Counted from the first letter of the stretch, positions 54,856 through 63,221 are shown. The stretch: DNA of 64,000 nucleotides from Nitrososphaerota archaeon (GCA_029785825.1 JAFLYY010000001.1:1209374-1273373); one strand, 5' to 3'. Made by a program: numbers and translations. Notes: generated by a model not told the origin, from the sequence alone.

Positions 54856-55893
54856 TTGAAAGTCCCGATGAGCCTGTTCGGCACCTTCGCTCCCACGGAG
54901 TGGAGTGAAGAGGTCTACACGACCCGCCCACCCTTCGTGGTGGAGAACACCTCTGGGCGTGTCTTCGTGGTGCCGCGGGACTCCGTGGCTGAAGCGCGCA
55001 TCGATAAGGTCTCCGCTTCGCTCGGGCTGAAGAAGGTCCGCCAGGGGCACGTCAGCTTCCTCGTTCATCGCGGGTCCGCCGTCAAGGCCCTCAGAGAGTT
55101 CGATTGGTTCGTGCGCCGGGAGTGGAGGAACAACGAGTTCAAGGCGCTGTGGGCCCTCGCCTACCTCGGCGAGAGGGAGGACTGGCTCAAGGTCAGCGTT
55201 GGGCTGCAGGAGGTCGCCGAAGCCTCAGGGCTTACTGTGAAGGAATGCGGCCAAGCCCTTCAGAAACTCTTCCACTCGAAGGACGAGAACGGCCTCGCCC
55301 AAGTCCTGACCGAGTTCGCGTCCGACAGGAGGCTCATCCAGCAGACCCTGGACAGGAAGGTAGCAGCGCTCCCCATATGGACCGAGGAGATGCTGATGTC
55401 CGTGCTTTGCACCGGCCCCGGAGGCTCCGTCGCCGAGCTGTACGAGGCGATCCTCGCCCAGGGTCTGAGCATAGGCGCCGTATACAAGCTGGCCGAACGC
55501 CTGAAGACTCAGGGGTACGTGTATCCGCTGAGGCACTACAGGGTCAACGAGAGGGGCCCGATGAGAGAGATGCTCTCGGCCGACTGCAGGAACTGCTTCT
55601 TCGGCTACTCCAACCCGGACGTATGCCTGGAGGACACCCTGAGGCAGATCGATGACGTGCTCGAGCGAGACTACGGCAGGCGACCCACGAAGGAGGAGAG
55701 GGCGGCACTCTACAACGAAGTGAAGTCGATCCCCTACGCGTCAAGGACCAACAGGAGGGTCTTGGCGAGCCTCAGGCTCATGCGCGAGATGGACCGGATG
55801 GCGACGGAGGGGAGGGTCTCGAGTGTGCTCAGGAAGATTGAGGAAAGATATGGCGTCGACCTTCCGATCAAAACAGTTCAAGAGCCGGCCTAG
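54856..55893 (+). CDS. probable regulator with winged-helix segments and a three-Cys motif
   Basis: 345 residues from TTG 54856 (ATG 54868 is an alternative). I do not recognise the family. Residues about 90-160 (WRNNEFKALWALAYLGERED, LKVSVGLQEVAEASGLTVKE) and 180-230 (LCTGPGGSVAELYEAILAQG, LSIGAVYKLAERLKTQGYVY, PLRHYRVNERG) both look like winged-helix DNA-binding folds. C244, C247 and C257 (CRNCFFGYSNPDVC) are spaced like a metal or iron-sulfur site. It is divergent from the kor-hdr-etf operon and shares its control region, so a redox- or iron-sulfur-sensing regulator of that operon is likely but inferred. Confidence 0.6.
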   Translation: MKVPMSLFGTFAPTEWSEEVYTTRPPFVVENTSGRVFVVPRDSVAEARIDKVSASLGLKKVRQGHVSFLVHRGSAVKALREFDWFVRREWRNNEFKALWALAYLGEREDWLKVSVGLQEVAEASGLTVKECGQALQKLFHSKDENGLAQVLTEFASDRRLIQQTLDRKVAALPIWTEEMLMSVLCTGPGGSVAELYEAILAQGLSIGAVYKLAERLKTQGYVYPLRHYRVNERGPMREMLSADCRNCFFGYSNPDVCLEDTLRQIDDVLERDYGRRPTKEERAALYNEVKSIPYASRTNRRVLASLRLMREMDRMATEGRVSSVLRKIEERYGVDLPIKTVQEPA

Positions 55894-55987
55894 CAGACGT
55901 GGTCAGGGTCCCGACAGAGAGTCCCTCAATACCGGACGGTCGTGACCGTGCTGGTCATCCCAAGGAGCCTGTGAGACGGTATCTCGA

Positions 55988-56299
55988 CTATGATGTTGCA
56001 ATACCCCGCCGGCCGAGATAGGACGCCAGGACCATGGTGTAGCACGACCCGGAAGAGGAAGGAGTCTCGTCCATCGCCTGCGCCCCGAGCCGAACCGTCT
56101 CTTCCGCCAACACCGGCGGCTTCCAGATGGATCTGATGTCCAGGGTCAGCGGGCTCTCCGGGGCGGTGTCGGACGCGTCCTTCGTCTTTGCGGCCAGCAT
56201 CAGCACGCCCGCGGCCGCCTTGGGTCTAGCCCAGTCCTCGCCCCCTTGAGCCTCACCGGGCCTTTCACAGCGTCCTGACGGAAACGCCGCCGGTACCAC
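55988..56299 (-). CDS. hypothetical protein
   Basis: 103 residues from GTG 56299, 24 bases from the TATA box at 56318-56328, which also serves aIF2-gamma in the other direction. The middle (GVLMLAAKTKDASDTAPESP, LTLDIRSIWKPPVLAEETVR) has protein-like codon choice. It has no known motif, signal peptide or membrane helix. The bases between it and the regulator gene (55894-55987) hold nothing I recognise. The good promoter is the main support. Confidence 0.45.
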   Translation of the reverse strand: MVPAAFPSGRCERPGEAQGGEDWARPKAAAGVLMLAAKTKDASDTAPESPLTLDIRSIWKPPVLAEETVRLGAQAMDETPSSSGSCYTMVLASYLGRRGIATS

Positions 56300-56317
56300 T
56301 ACAGATGTTTCCGCCGA

Positions 56318-56328
56318 ACTTTAAAAGG
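56318..56328. promoter_or_regulatory. TATA box of aIF2-gamma
   Basis: ACTTTAAAAGG lies 27 bases (centre to start) before TTG 56350 of the initiation factor gene. It is nearly symmetrical, so it can also drive the minus-strand gene at 56299. Confidence 0.6.
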
Positions 56329-56349
56329 CCCTTCAGAACGTGCACCCTA

Positions 56350-57615
56350 TTGTCAGGGCAGAAGCTCGTAGAGCCAGCGCCCGAAGGGCCAGTCCTTCCC
56401 AGGCAGCCGGAGGTCAACATCGGGACGGCGGGGCACGTGGACCACGGCAAGTCGACCGTCACCCAGAGCCTTACGGGCGTCTGGACAAGCGCTCATTCTG
56501 AGGAACTGAAGCGGGGCATCACCATCAAGGTAGGGTATGCCGACGCCGCGTTCTACAGGTGCCCCGTGGACCATGGACCGGGGAGCTTCTCCACTAGCAA
56601 GGTCTGTACCATCGACGGGAAGAAGACCGACCTGCTGAGGGCTGTGAGTCTCGTAGACACGCCGGGCCATGAGAGCCTGATGACGAATATGCTCGCCGGC
56701 GCCTTCCTGATGGACGGGGCCCTCCTGGTGATTGCGGCCAACGAGCCTGTCCCCAAGCCTCAGACCCGGGAGCACCTTCAGGCGCTCCAGATGCTGGGGA
56801 TGAAGAAGATAGTCATCGCTCAGAACAAAATCGACCTGGTAACCGACCAGGAAGCCGAACGGAACCACGAACAGATACAGAAGTTCGTCTCAGGCACGGT
56901 CGCCGGAAACGCCCCGATCATCCCCATCTCGGCGCAACAGAAGCTCAACATAGACGCGCTGATTCAGGCGATAGAGGACGTCATCCCAACCCCAAAGAGA
57001 GATGCAGGAGCCAGCCCTCTCATGTACGTTGTAAGAAGCTTCGACGTCAACAGGCCGGGAAGAGAGGTCGGAGGACTGGTCGGCGGGGTGCTGGGAGGGA
57101 GCCTCACCAGGGGTGAGCTCAAGGTCGGAGACGAGATTGAGCTGAGGCCAGGCATGGTCGAAGAGCGGAGCGGAAAGTTCGTACCTGTGATCACGAAGGT
57201 GTCGAGCCTTGAGACAGGCGCCGGCCAGACAGAGAAGGTCGGCCCCGGCGGGCTGGTCGCCGTAGGCACTCACCTCGACCCGACGTTCGTCAAGGGGGAC
57301 CAGATGGTCGGGAGCGTGATAGGCAGAGCAGGGACCCTTCCGGACACCCTCGAACACGTCACATTGGACGTGGCGCTCCTCGAGACGGCGGTCGGGTCGG
57401 CAGACCTCGTAAAGGTGGAGAAGGTCAGGCTCGGAGAGACCGTCAGGCTCAACCTCGGGACGGCATCGTCGCTGGCTGTAGCCACCTCCGTGAGGGGAGA
57501 CGTGGTGGAGCTGGACCTCAAAAAACCCGTGTCGATAGAGATGGGGATGCGCGCGGCGATAAGCAGGAGGATTTCCGAGAGGTGGCGTCTCATTGGCTCG
57601 GGCGTCCTGAAATAG
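56350..57615 (+). CDS. eif2g: translation initiation factor aIF2, gamma subunit
   Basis: 421 residues from TTG 56350 (leaderless); an ATG at 56305 lies before the TATA box and is unlikely. GTPase motifs: NIGTAGHVDHGKSTVTQSLT (G1), GITIKVGYADA (G2), VDTPGHESLMTNMLAGA (G3), IAQNKIDLV (G4). Domains II and III follow (VGGVLGGSLTRGELKVGDEI, RWRLIGSG). As part of the aIF2 heterotrimer it brings initiator tRNA to the ribosome. The zinc knuckle of the family is reduced: of the usual four cysteines only YRC and KVC remain. Confidence 0.96.
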   Translation: MSGQKLVEPAPEGPVLPRQPEVNIGTAGHVDHGKSTVTQSLTGVWTSAHSEELKRGITIKVGYADAAFYRCPVDHGPGSFSTSKVCTIDGKKTDLLRAVSLVDTPGHESLMTNMLAGAFLMDGALLVIAANEPVPKPQTREHLQALQMLGMKKIVIAQNKIDLVTDQEAERNHEQIQKFVSGTVAGNAPIIPISAQQKLNIDALIQAIEDVIPTPKRDAGASPLMYVVRSFDVNRPGREVGGLVGGVLGGSLTRGELKVGDEIELRPGMVEERSGKFVPVITKVSSLETGAGQTEKVGPGGLVAVGTHLDPTFVKGDQMVGSVIGRAGTLPDTLEHVTLDVALLETAVGSADLVKVEKVRLGETVRLNLGTASSLAVATSVRGDVVELDLKKPVSIEMGMRAAISRRISERWRLIGSGVLK

Positions 57616-57618
57616 GGC

Positions 57619-57984
57619 TTGCAGGTCATTTTCGACAGCAGCTTTCTGATGGGCGTGGTCGAGAGGCCGACCACCTGGTTCGAAGATATGGTCGACGACC
57701 TCGGCGGGTTCCAGCCTCTGCTGCTCGAGTGCGTAGAGATAGAGCTCCGGAAGATCTCTGAAGGGAGCGGGAAGAGGGCTAGGACAGCAGGCGTGGCACT
57801 GGCCCTCGCGTCCAAGTTCGTCAGGATCCCCTGTGGTGCCGGAACGGTCGATGACGAGATTGTTTCTGCCGCAGTCTCCGCCAAGGCTGCCGTAGCCACG
57901 ACAGACAGGGACCTCGTGCTGACTCTGAAGTCGGCTCACGTTTCCGTCGTAACGCTGAGGGGAAACAGGGTAGCATTGGATTGA
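57619..57984 (+). CDS. PIN-domain protein, probable rRNA-processing type
   Basis: 121 residues from TTG 57619, three bases after the aIF2-gamma stop. The four acidic positions of a PIN nuclease are present: VIFDSSFLMG, LECVEIELRKI, GTVDDEIVSAA and ATTDRDLVLTL. No antitoxin gene precedes it. Its tight link to a translation factor resembles the conserved archaeal arrangement of PIN proteins related to Fcf1/Nob1-like RNA-processing enzymes rather than VapC toxins. It probably cuts RNA during ribosome biogenesis. Confidence 0.8.
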   Translation: MQVIFDSSFLMGVVERPTTWFEDMVDDLGGFQPLLLECVEIELRKISEGSGKRARTAGVALALASKFVRIPCGAGTVDDEIVSAAVSAKAAVATTDRDLVLTLKSAHVSVVTLRGNRVALD

Positions 57985-58044
57985 CGCTCCCGGAGAGGTC
58001 TCTCAGAAAGGCTGTTAAGCACCGACGCCGCCTGCCAGACGGCC

Positions 58045-58848
58045 TTGGCGTCCGTCCCCAAGATACGCGCCAGCGAAGCTGAAAAGATAGCTTCCTTCAT
58101 CGGTGAGGTCGTCGAGGGGGCCTCCGCGAAGGGAGCGGTGGTCGCCCTGAGCGGCGGAATAGACAGCTCCGTCGTGGGCGCCCTGTGTGTGAAGGCCCTC
58201 GGAAGGGAGAAGGTCTTGGGGTTGCTCCTCCCGTCAGACCATACGCCCGAGGAGGACACGAAGGACGCCCGTTCGTTGGCAGACTCCTGGGGGATAGAGA
58301 CCAAGACCGTCCCGATCACTGGGGTCGTGAAGTCGATTCTGGCGTCCGTGGACGTCGAAGGGACAAGGGTCGCCAGGGGCAACTTGGAAGCCAGGACGAG
58401 GATGGTGATTTCATATTTCTATGCCAACAACCTGAGTTACCTTGTGGCCGGGACTGGGGACAGAAGCGAGCTGGCGCTGGGTTACTTCACCAAGTTCGGC
58501 GACGGAGGCGTCGACTTCCTCCCTATTGCGCATCTCTACAAGACGCAAGTCAGGCAGCTAGGTGCTCATCTTGGGCTCCCGAGAAGGCTCGTCGAGAAGC
58601 CCGCTTCTCCGCAGCTGTGGAAGGGACAGAAGGCAACCGACGAAATCCCAGCCGAATACGACAAGCTCGATGCGGTGCTTAGCTCCCTCCTCGACCTCAA
58701 GGCGCACGCTAAGGAGGCGGCCTTCAGGGGAGGGGTACCTGTCAGCGTCGCCGAGAAGGCCCTTGAGATGCACCGGAGGTCTGCCCACAAGAGGGCAATG
58801 GCGGTGTCGCTCCTCGACGACCGGCAGAGACCGTCTCATGGCGGCTAA
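58045..58848 (+). CDS. nadE: NAD synthetase (ammonia-dependent)
   Basis: 267 residues from TTG 58045. The PP-loop VVALSGGIDSSVVGALCVKA binds ATP. ARTRMVISYFYANNLSYLVA, GTGDRSELALGYFTKFGDGG and VDFLPIAHLYKTQVRQLGAH are the NAD-synthetase signatures. It has no glutaminase domain, so ammonia is the likely nitrogen donor. It makes NAD from deamido-NAD. It stands between the PIN gene and rpoE without overlap. Confidence 0.95.
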   Translation: MASVPKIRASEAEKIASFIGEVVEGASAKGAVVALSGGIDSSVVGALCVKALGREKVLGLLLPSDHTPEEDTKDARSLADSWGIETKTVPITGVVKSILASVDVEGTRVARGNLEARTRMVISYFYANNLSYLVAGTGDRSELALGYFTKFGDGGVDFLPIAHLYKTQVRQLGAHLGLPRRLVEKPASPQLWKGQKATDEIPAEYDKLDAVLSSLLDLKAHAKEAAFRGGVPVSVAEKALEMHRRSAHKRAMAVSLLDDRQRPSHGG

Positions 58849-58896
58849 AGATTAAAATCGCTGATTCGAAGGGGTGCGATAGTTTCTGGATAGTTC

Positions 58897-59481
58897 ATGT
58901 TTCAACTAGTCGAACTCAACGACGTAGTCAGGGTCCCCCCCGAGAAGTTTGGGTCCCCCCTCGAGAAGGTAGCTCTGGAGCTGCTGAAGCTGAAGTATGA
59001 GAGCACCATCAACCCGGACCAGGGGTACCTCGTCCTAGTCACGAAGGTTGACGTGGACAAGGTAGGCAAAATCATCGCCGGGGACGGCGCCACCTACCAT
59101 AGGGTGAAGTTCGAAGTGCTCTCGTTCTACCCCCTGAAACAGGAGCTGGTCGAGGGAGAGGTAGTCGAGGTCACCGACTTCGGTGCGTTCGTCAGGATCG
59201 GACCAGCCGATGCACTGCTGCACCTGAGTCAGATAATGGACGACTACCTCACCAGCGACGTGAAGTCCGGAATAATCACCGCCTCCCAGAGCAAGAGGAC
59301 CCTCCGGGTCGGGAGCAAAGTCAGAGTGAGGATAACAGCGGTCAGCCTCGGCCACGGAATATCCATGGGGAAGATAGGCGTCACATGCAGGCAGCCGTTC
59401 CTCGGCGCTTTCGAGTGGATTGATGAAGAGGTGGCGAAGGCAGGGAAGGCTCGGAAGGCTGCCGAAAGAACGGAGAAGTAG
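58897..59481 (+). CDS. rpoE: DNA-directed RNA polymerase subunit E' (Rpo7)
   Basis: 194 residues: an N-terminal tip domain (MFQLVELNDVVRVPPEKFGS, YLVLVTKVDVDKVGKIIAGD) and a C-terminal S1 domain (VEGEVVEVTDFGAFVRIGPA, DALLHLSQIMDDYLTSD). It forms the stalk of archaeal RNA polymerase with Rpo4 and binds emerging RNA. The helical basic tail (KAGKARKAAERTEK) is usual. Six bases separate it from the Spt4 gene, the normal archaeal order. Confidence 0.96.
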   Translation: MFQLVELNDVVRVPPEKFGSPLEKVALELLKLKYESTINPDQGYLVLVTKVDVDKVGKIIAGDGATYHRVKFEVLSFYPLKQELVEGEVVEVTDFGAFVRIGPADALLHLSQIMDDYLTSDVKSGIITASQSKRTLRVGSKVRVRITAVSLGHGISMGKIGVTCRQPFLGAFEWIDEEVAKAGKARKAAERTEK

Positions 59482-59487
59482 TAGACG

Positions 59488-59673
59488 ATGAAGGAACTCG
59501 CCTGCCGCAAGTGCAAGGCGCTGACGACCGAGAAGGCCTGCCCCAACGACGGCTCGACGGAGCTCAGCAACGAGTGGTCGGGGCTCATAGTCATAATCAA
59601 CGCTGAGAAATCCCAGGTCGCAAAGACCCTCGGGATCACGAAGCCAGGCAGGTACGCGCTAAAGGTAAGCTAG
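59488..59673 (+). CDS. spt4: transcription elongation factor Spt4 (RpoE'')
   Basis: 61 residues: CRKCKALTTEKACPNDGSTE, LSNEWSGLIVIINAEKSQVA, KTLGITKPGRYALKVS. Spt4 binds Spt5 and RNA polymerase to raise processivity. The zinc site normally uses CxxC and CPxC; here the last Cys is Asp (CPNDG), so zinc binding may be altered. Its position after rpoE is standard. Confidence 0.94.
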   Translation: MKELACRKCKALTTEKACPNDGSTELSNEWSGLIVIINAEKSQVAKTLGITKPGRYALKVS

Positions 59674-59677
59674 CCCC

Positions 59678-60199
59678 TTGCCTCGGGCGTACAGGCTCTC
59701 TGGAGAGCTGAGGCAGACCCTCTCGATCCCTCTCGGGCGGGTCTTTGACTCGAAGGAGTCGGCAGAGCCGGGCTTCAGACGCCTCCTGACCGAGGCTTCG
59801 ATGCTGATCACGGTCGGAGACAGGGTGACGGAGACCGCCGGGTCCCTCGGCAGGGTGCCCGACATCCAGGTGGTGGACGGCCTGGAAAGACGGGACAAGA
59901 GGGAGCCACCGTCGGTCCCCTACACCAGGCTCGTGGAGGTGAAGAACCCTGCGGGGGTGCTCACGGCGGAGGCGATAGCGGGGATGAGGGACGCGTTCGG
60001 GGGGAGGAAGCCGGTGAGAGTCCTCGTCGACGGGGAGGAGGATCTCATGGCCCTGCTGGCAGTTGGAATGGCGCCGGTCTCCGCCATGGTGCTCTATGGG
60101 CAACCGGGGGCGGGTGTCGTGGCAGTGAAGGTGGACGGGGTGTCGAAGTCGAGGAACAGGGCGCTCCTTGCGAAGATGGGAATCAAGAGGCTCGCCTAG
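59678..60199 (+). CDS. GTP-dependent dephospho-CoA kinase (DUF359)
   Basis: 173 residues from TTG 59678: LRQTLSIPLGRVFDS, SMLITVGDRVTETAGSLGRV, PDIQVVDGLERRDKR, VEVKNPAGVLTAEAIAGMRD, VRVLVDGEEDLMALLAVGMA and VLYGQPGAGVVAVKVD. These are the motifs of the archaeal enzyme that completes coenzyme A synthesis using GTP. Its location between spt4 and the S24e gene is the usual archaeal context, which strengthens the call. Confidence 0.9.
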   Translation: MPRAYRLSGELRQTLSIPLGRVFDSKESAEPGFRRLLTEASMLITVGDRVTETAGSLGRVPDIQVVDGLERRDKREPPSVPYTRLVEVKNPAGVLTAEAIAGMRDAFGGRKPVRVLVDGEEDLMALLAVGMAPVSAMVLYGQPGAGVVAVKVDGVSKSRNRALLAKMGIKRLA

Positions 60200-60262
60200 T
60201 TTCACTCTGTTTTCAGTGGACTCTTCAACTTAATATCCTCGTGAAATCCGGGTGGGCCAAAG

Positions 60263-60604
60263 TTGCAGGTCGAGAAGAAGTCCGAGTCCAAGGTCCTGGA
60301 CAGGTCCTACGTGGAGCTGTTCCTCGACGACAGGGCGGGGAAGATATCCAGGAAGGAGGCGATAGCGGCGGTAGCCCAAGAGATGGGGGTCCCACCCGAG
60401 AACGTCGCCCTCATAAGGCTGGAGGGCCAGTCGGGGACCACCAAGCTCACCGGAAGGTTCTACGTTTACGGGTCTGCCGAGTCAAAGAAAAGAATCCACC
60501 TTAGGTATCTCGAAGAGAGGACGCTGACCAAGGAAGAGCGCGAGAAGCTCAAGCAAGAAAGGAAGAAGAAAGGCGTCGCCCCCGCCCCAGAGGCGAAGAA
60601 GTAG
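60263..60604 (+). CDS. rps24e: ribosomal protein S24e
   Basis: 113 residues from TTG 60263, leaderless behind TATA-like CTTAATATC at 60229-60238. LQVEKKSESKVLDRSYVELF, GKISRKEAIAAVAQEMGVPP and GRFYVYGSAESKKRIHLRYL are the S24e pattern. A Lys/Glu-rich tail (KLKQERKKKGVAPAPEAKK) ends it. It belongs to the small ribosomal subunit. Confidence 0.95.
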   Translation: MQVEKKSESKVLDRSYVELFLDDRAGKISRKEAIAAVAQEMGVPPENVALIRLEGQSGTTKLTGRFYVYGSAESKKRIHLRYLEERTLTKEEREKLKQERKKKGVAPAPEAKK

Positions 60605-60606
60605 GT

Positions 60607-60876
60607 TTGTCGAAGCAGCCGTCTCCAGCTCCCGCACCTCCTGCTGCCCCGGCGCAGCCCACTCCACCTGCCGAAGAGAAGAAGCCGGAGAAGAAAGAGA
60701 AGCCGAAAGCCCCGAAGCGGAGGATACAGGTCCACAAGCTCTACAAGATAGACGGGGAATCCCTAAGCAGGCTAAGGAAGGAGTGCCCGCGATGCGGCAA
60801 GGGATACTTCATGGCCCAGCACGGCAATAGGCTCACCTGCGGCCACTGTGGATACACGACCTACCTGAAGTCCTAG
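60607..60876 (+). CDS. rps27ae: ribosomal protein S27ae
   Basis: 89 residues from TTG 60607, directly after S24e. The C-terminal 45 residues are the zinc-ribbon S27ae domain (RRIQVHKLYKIDGESLSRLR, KECPRCGKGYFMAQHGNRLT, CGHCGYTTYLKS) with two CxxC pairs. The first 40 residues are a Pro/Ala/Lys-rich extension not found in the shortest archaeal homologues. No ubiquitin is fused. The stop overlaps the convergent gene by four bases. Confidence 0.94.
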   Translation: MSKQPSPAPAPPAAPAQPTPPAEEKKPEKKEKPKAPKRRIQVHKLYKIDGESLSRLRKECPRCGKGYFMAQHGNRLTCGHCGYTTYLKS

Positions 60877-62498
60877 GCATAGACGGCCATCAGGTCCTTC
60901 AGCATCCTCGCCATCCCGGGAGTGAGGAAAGGCCTGAAAGGCCCGAAGTACTTCGACCCCCTCGCCTTCGCGACGCTTGTCCTGTCGCCCCCCTTCGAGT
61001 ACGAGTCGAGGAAAGCCGTGGCCACCTTCTTCATCGAATCTTCCCTGTTCGAGAGCTTTGCGGTGTAATAGAGGAACTCGGCCACGTCCCATGCCTGGTC
61101 TCCGCCGGCATATGCTTGCTCCAGGTCGGTCAGGTACAGTCCCTCCTTGGCGTCTATGACGTTGCTGGGCTTCGCGTCACCCAGCGCCATCCCCCCGCCG
61201 TGGACCCGTGCCATGAGGGCGCCGTAGGCTGAGACGGAAGGCATCTCCTCCGCCCCCCCTTTCAGGAAGGAGTTGATCTCCGAGGCTAGCGTGGGCCCCT
61301 CGACGTAGTCTTTGATCAGAATCCGCTCGGCGGGAGCCACTGCCAGTATCTTGGGGACGAGCACCCCCTTGTCCCTCAGGGCGAGGGTCGACCCGTACTC
61401 CCGCTCCAACCGTGACAGGGAGCCGGTGCTGAACTTGTTGGCCGCAGACGCCCAGATCCCGAGCAGGGCCCACTTCAGCGACCTCACATCTGTGTAGTTC
61501 TTCACGACCACCGACTTCGACATGGCACCGGCCGTGAACGTGAGCACCCGCGTCGTCGAGTAGGGTTCCCCGATGTCCCTTTCCGCCGTGGAATAGGTCT
61601 CGAATCCGAGCATGCCGGCTAGCTCGCTGACCAGAAGAGACGCGTCTGGTATCACCGAGCCTTCTCGCAGCTGCAGGAGCGACCGGGGACGCTCAAGGGG
61701 CCCGAAGCGGGGCGGGGCCTCTCTCATCCTCCTGAGTTTCGACAGCGCTTCCCTGCTGAACACCGAGGGACCGACCCTCCCTGCGTACCCGTGGACGGCG
61801 TACTGCGTCACCCCGCGAGCCGTAACAGAGAACATCGATTGGACCCTGGTGAAGGCGTCGCCTCTGAGCTTTTCCGGGACCATCTTGACCCCGTCCGCAC
61901 CTGCCACGATCAGCCCCCTTGACTGGAGCGGCTCGACGGCGGCCCGGAACCCTTCGATGGAGATCCGCCTGTTTTCGTCCCCGAGCTTCGACGTGTAGGT
62001 GTGGACGTAGCTGTAGGCCGCGGGGGGGTAGATGGAAGACCTCCTGTGGAGCTTGTCGAAGAGGAAGTAGTCATAGGGGATCAGAAGGTGCCGTCCGAAC
62101 TCCCCATAGTCCGAGGAGAGGTCGAGGAGCGCTTCGATGGCGACCCTCCGCTTGTACTCGAGCTCCACCGACCGGAAGAGCTCGGGGCTTGAGAGGGGCT
62201 CGTAGACGTTGAGCAGCCGGCCCACTACGAACTCCCCGAGGTAGGAAGAGCGCGCGTCCTCCACCATCATCCCCTCGTCCACCATCAGAGCCGAAGCCTC
62301 CAGCGGGGAGTCCACATACCTGTAGCGAACCCCCTCTTTGAAGCGTTTCAGGACGACAATCAGGTCGTAGTCTGAGTCGGGCCTGGAGTACCCCGCTACC
62401 TTGGACCCGTAGGCGGCCACCCCCGAGATCTCGGCGTGACCTGCCAGACCCTGTGCGAGCCCCGCTAGGGAAACTCGCTCGGAATCGGTCAGCCTCAA
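60873..62498 (-). CDS. nucleotidyltransferase fused to a Bud32/RIO-like kinase
   Basis: 541 residues. The N-terminal domain is a minimal nucleotidyltransferase: SGVAAYGSKVAGYSRPDSDY with GS at 31-32 and the metal Asp pair D43/D45. A helical middle follows. The C-terminal half is a small kinase: SKSVVVKNYTDV (ATP Lys), ERILIKDYVEGPTLASEINS, GALMARVHGGGMALGDAKPS with the catalytic Asp and Asn, and GLYLTDLEQAYAG as the metal motif, as in Bud32/PRPK, RIO and lipopolysaccharide kinases. Both active sites look intact. The combination suggests an RNA- or protein-modifying enzyme, but the target is unknown. It is coupled (ATGA-type overlap) to the metallopeptidase gene upstream. Confidence 0.7.
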   Translation of the reverse strand: MRLTDSERVSLAGLAQGLAGHAEISGVAAYGSKVAGYSRPDSDYDLIVVLKRFKEGVRYRYVDSPLEASALMVDEGMMVEDARSSYLGEFVVGRLLNVYEPLSSPELFRSVELEYKRRVAIEALLDLSSDYGEFGRHLLIPYDYFLFDKLHRRSSIYPPAAYSYVHTYTSKLGDENRRISIEGFRAAVEPLQSRGLIVAGADGVKMVPEKLRGDAFTRVQSMFSVTARGVTQYAVHGYAGRVGPSVFSREALSKLRRMREAPPRFGPLERPRSLLQLREGSVIPDASLLVSELAGMLGFETYSTAERDIGEPYSTTRVLTFTAGAMSKSVVVKNYTDVRSLKWALLGIWASAANKFSTGSLSRLEREYGSTLALRDKGVLVPKILAVAPAERILIKDYVEGPTLASEINSFLKGGAEEMPSVSAYGALMARVHGGGMALGDAKPSNVIDAKEGLYLTDLEQAYAGGDQAWDVAEFLYYTAKLSNREDSMKKVATAFLDSYSKGGDRTSVAKARGSKYFGPFRPFLTPGMARMLKDLMAVYA

Positions 62499-63181
62499 GC
62501 CCGGGTCTTCTCTTGCAGCTCGGCGACCTTGGACAAGACTGCCGGATCAAACCTAGTCGAAGCCACAGCCCCCATAGGGAGCTTCACAAAGTTCTCTTCG
62601 GGCCCCACCCACCTTATCGGGAGGTTCTTGCCTATCCAGGACTCTCCGACCTTTTTGTTGAGGGCGGCGTCCGAGAGGTTCTCCTTGAACTTGCGGCTCA
62701 GCAGGGAGACGAGCGCCCTTTCGGAGAAGATCAGCTTCGGAGGCACAAGGTGCTCCGAGTCTGCGTACGACGCCTCGTAGAGGGTGGTAGCCACTTCGTC
62801 GCTGGCCACGTCCTTGGTGCTGAGCCTTCTCACGAGCTCGATGTAGTGGGTGAACTCGTGGGCTGCCACGGCTTCTATGGTGGCCTTCGTGCCGAACGCC
62901 ACCAGGGCGGCTGAGAACTGGACGAGTATGAGGACGCTACCGTTGACGGTCGTGGGGATCACCCTCGCGAAGAGGACCCCCATCTGTCCATACTCTGCCC
63001 CGGTCTTGGAGACCGGAAGGCTCGGTTCGATGTAGTAAGGAGGATAACGGAGCCCGCTTGCCCTTTCGACTCTGGTCACTGCTCCCTGGACGTATCCCAG
63101 CCTGGTCCGGACCTTCTTGGCCATGACCCTCGGCACCTTTCCCTGGGCCACCGCCTGGTCGAGCAAGATCAGGGGGTCCAC
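62495..63181 (-). CDS. small HExxH zinc metallopeptidase-like protein
   Basis: 228 residues with HEFTH at 108-112 inside AVAAHEFTHYIELVRRL, the zinc motif of gluzincin-type peptidases. A possible third ligand Glu lies about 20-27 residues on (SDEVATTLYEASYADSEH). There is no signal peptide or membrane helix, so it appears cytoplasmic. The wording is not from a family I can name. It overlaps the start of the nucleotidyltransferase-kinase gene by four bases, so the two are made together. Confidence 0.62.
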   Translation of the reverse strand: MDPLILLDQAVAQGKVPRVMAKKVRTRLGYVQGAVTRVERASGLRYPPYYIEPSLPVSKTGAEYGQMGVLFARVIPTTVNGSVLILVQFSAALVAFGTKATIEAVAAHEFTHYIELVRRLSTKDVASDEVATTLYEASYADSEHLVPPKLIFSERALVSLLSRKFKENLSDAALNKKVGESWIGKNLPIRWVGPEENFVKLPMGAVASTRFDPAVLSKVAELQEKTRA

Positions 63182-63221
63182 GGTTTGGCGACCGTCCTCC
63201 CGTGCATATGAACCTTGGGGG

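Noticed and set aside
57619-57984. A VapC toxin of a toxin-antitoxin pair
   Set aside because: No small antitoxin gene lies upstream; the gene follows aIF2-gamma by three bases, which points to a housekeeping RNA-processing role.
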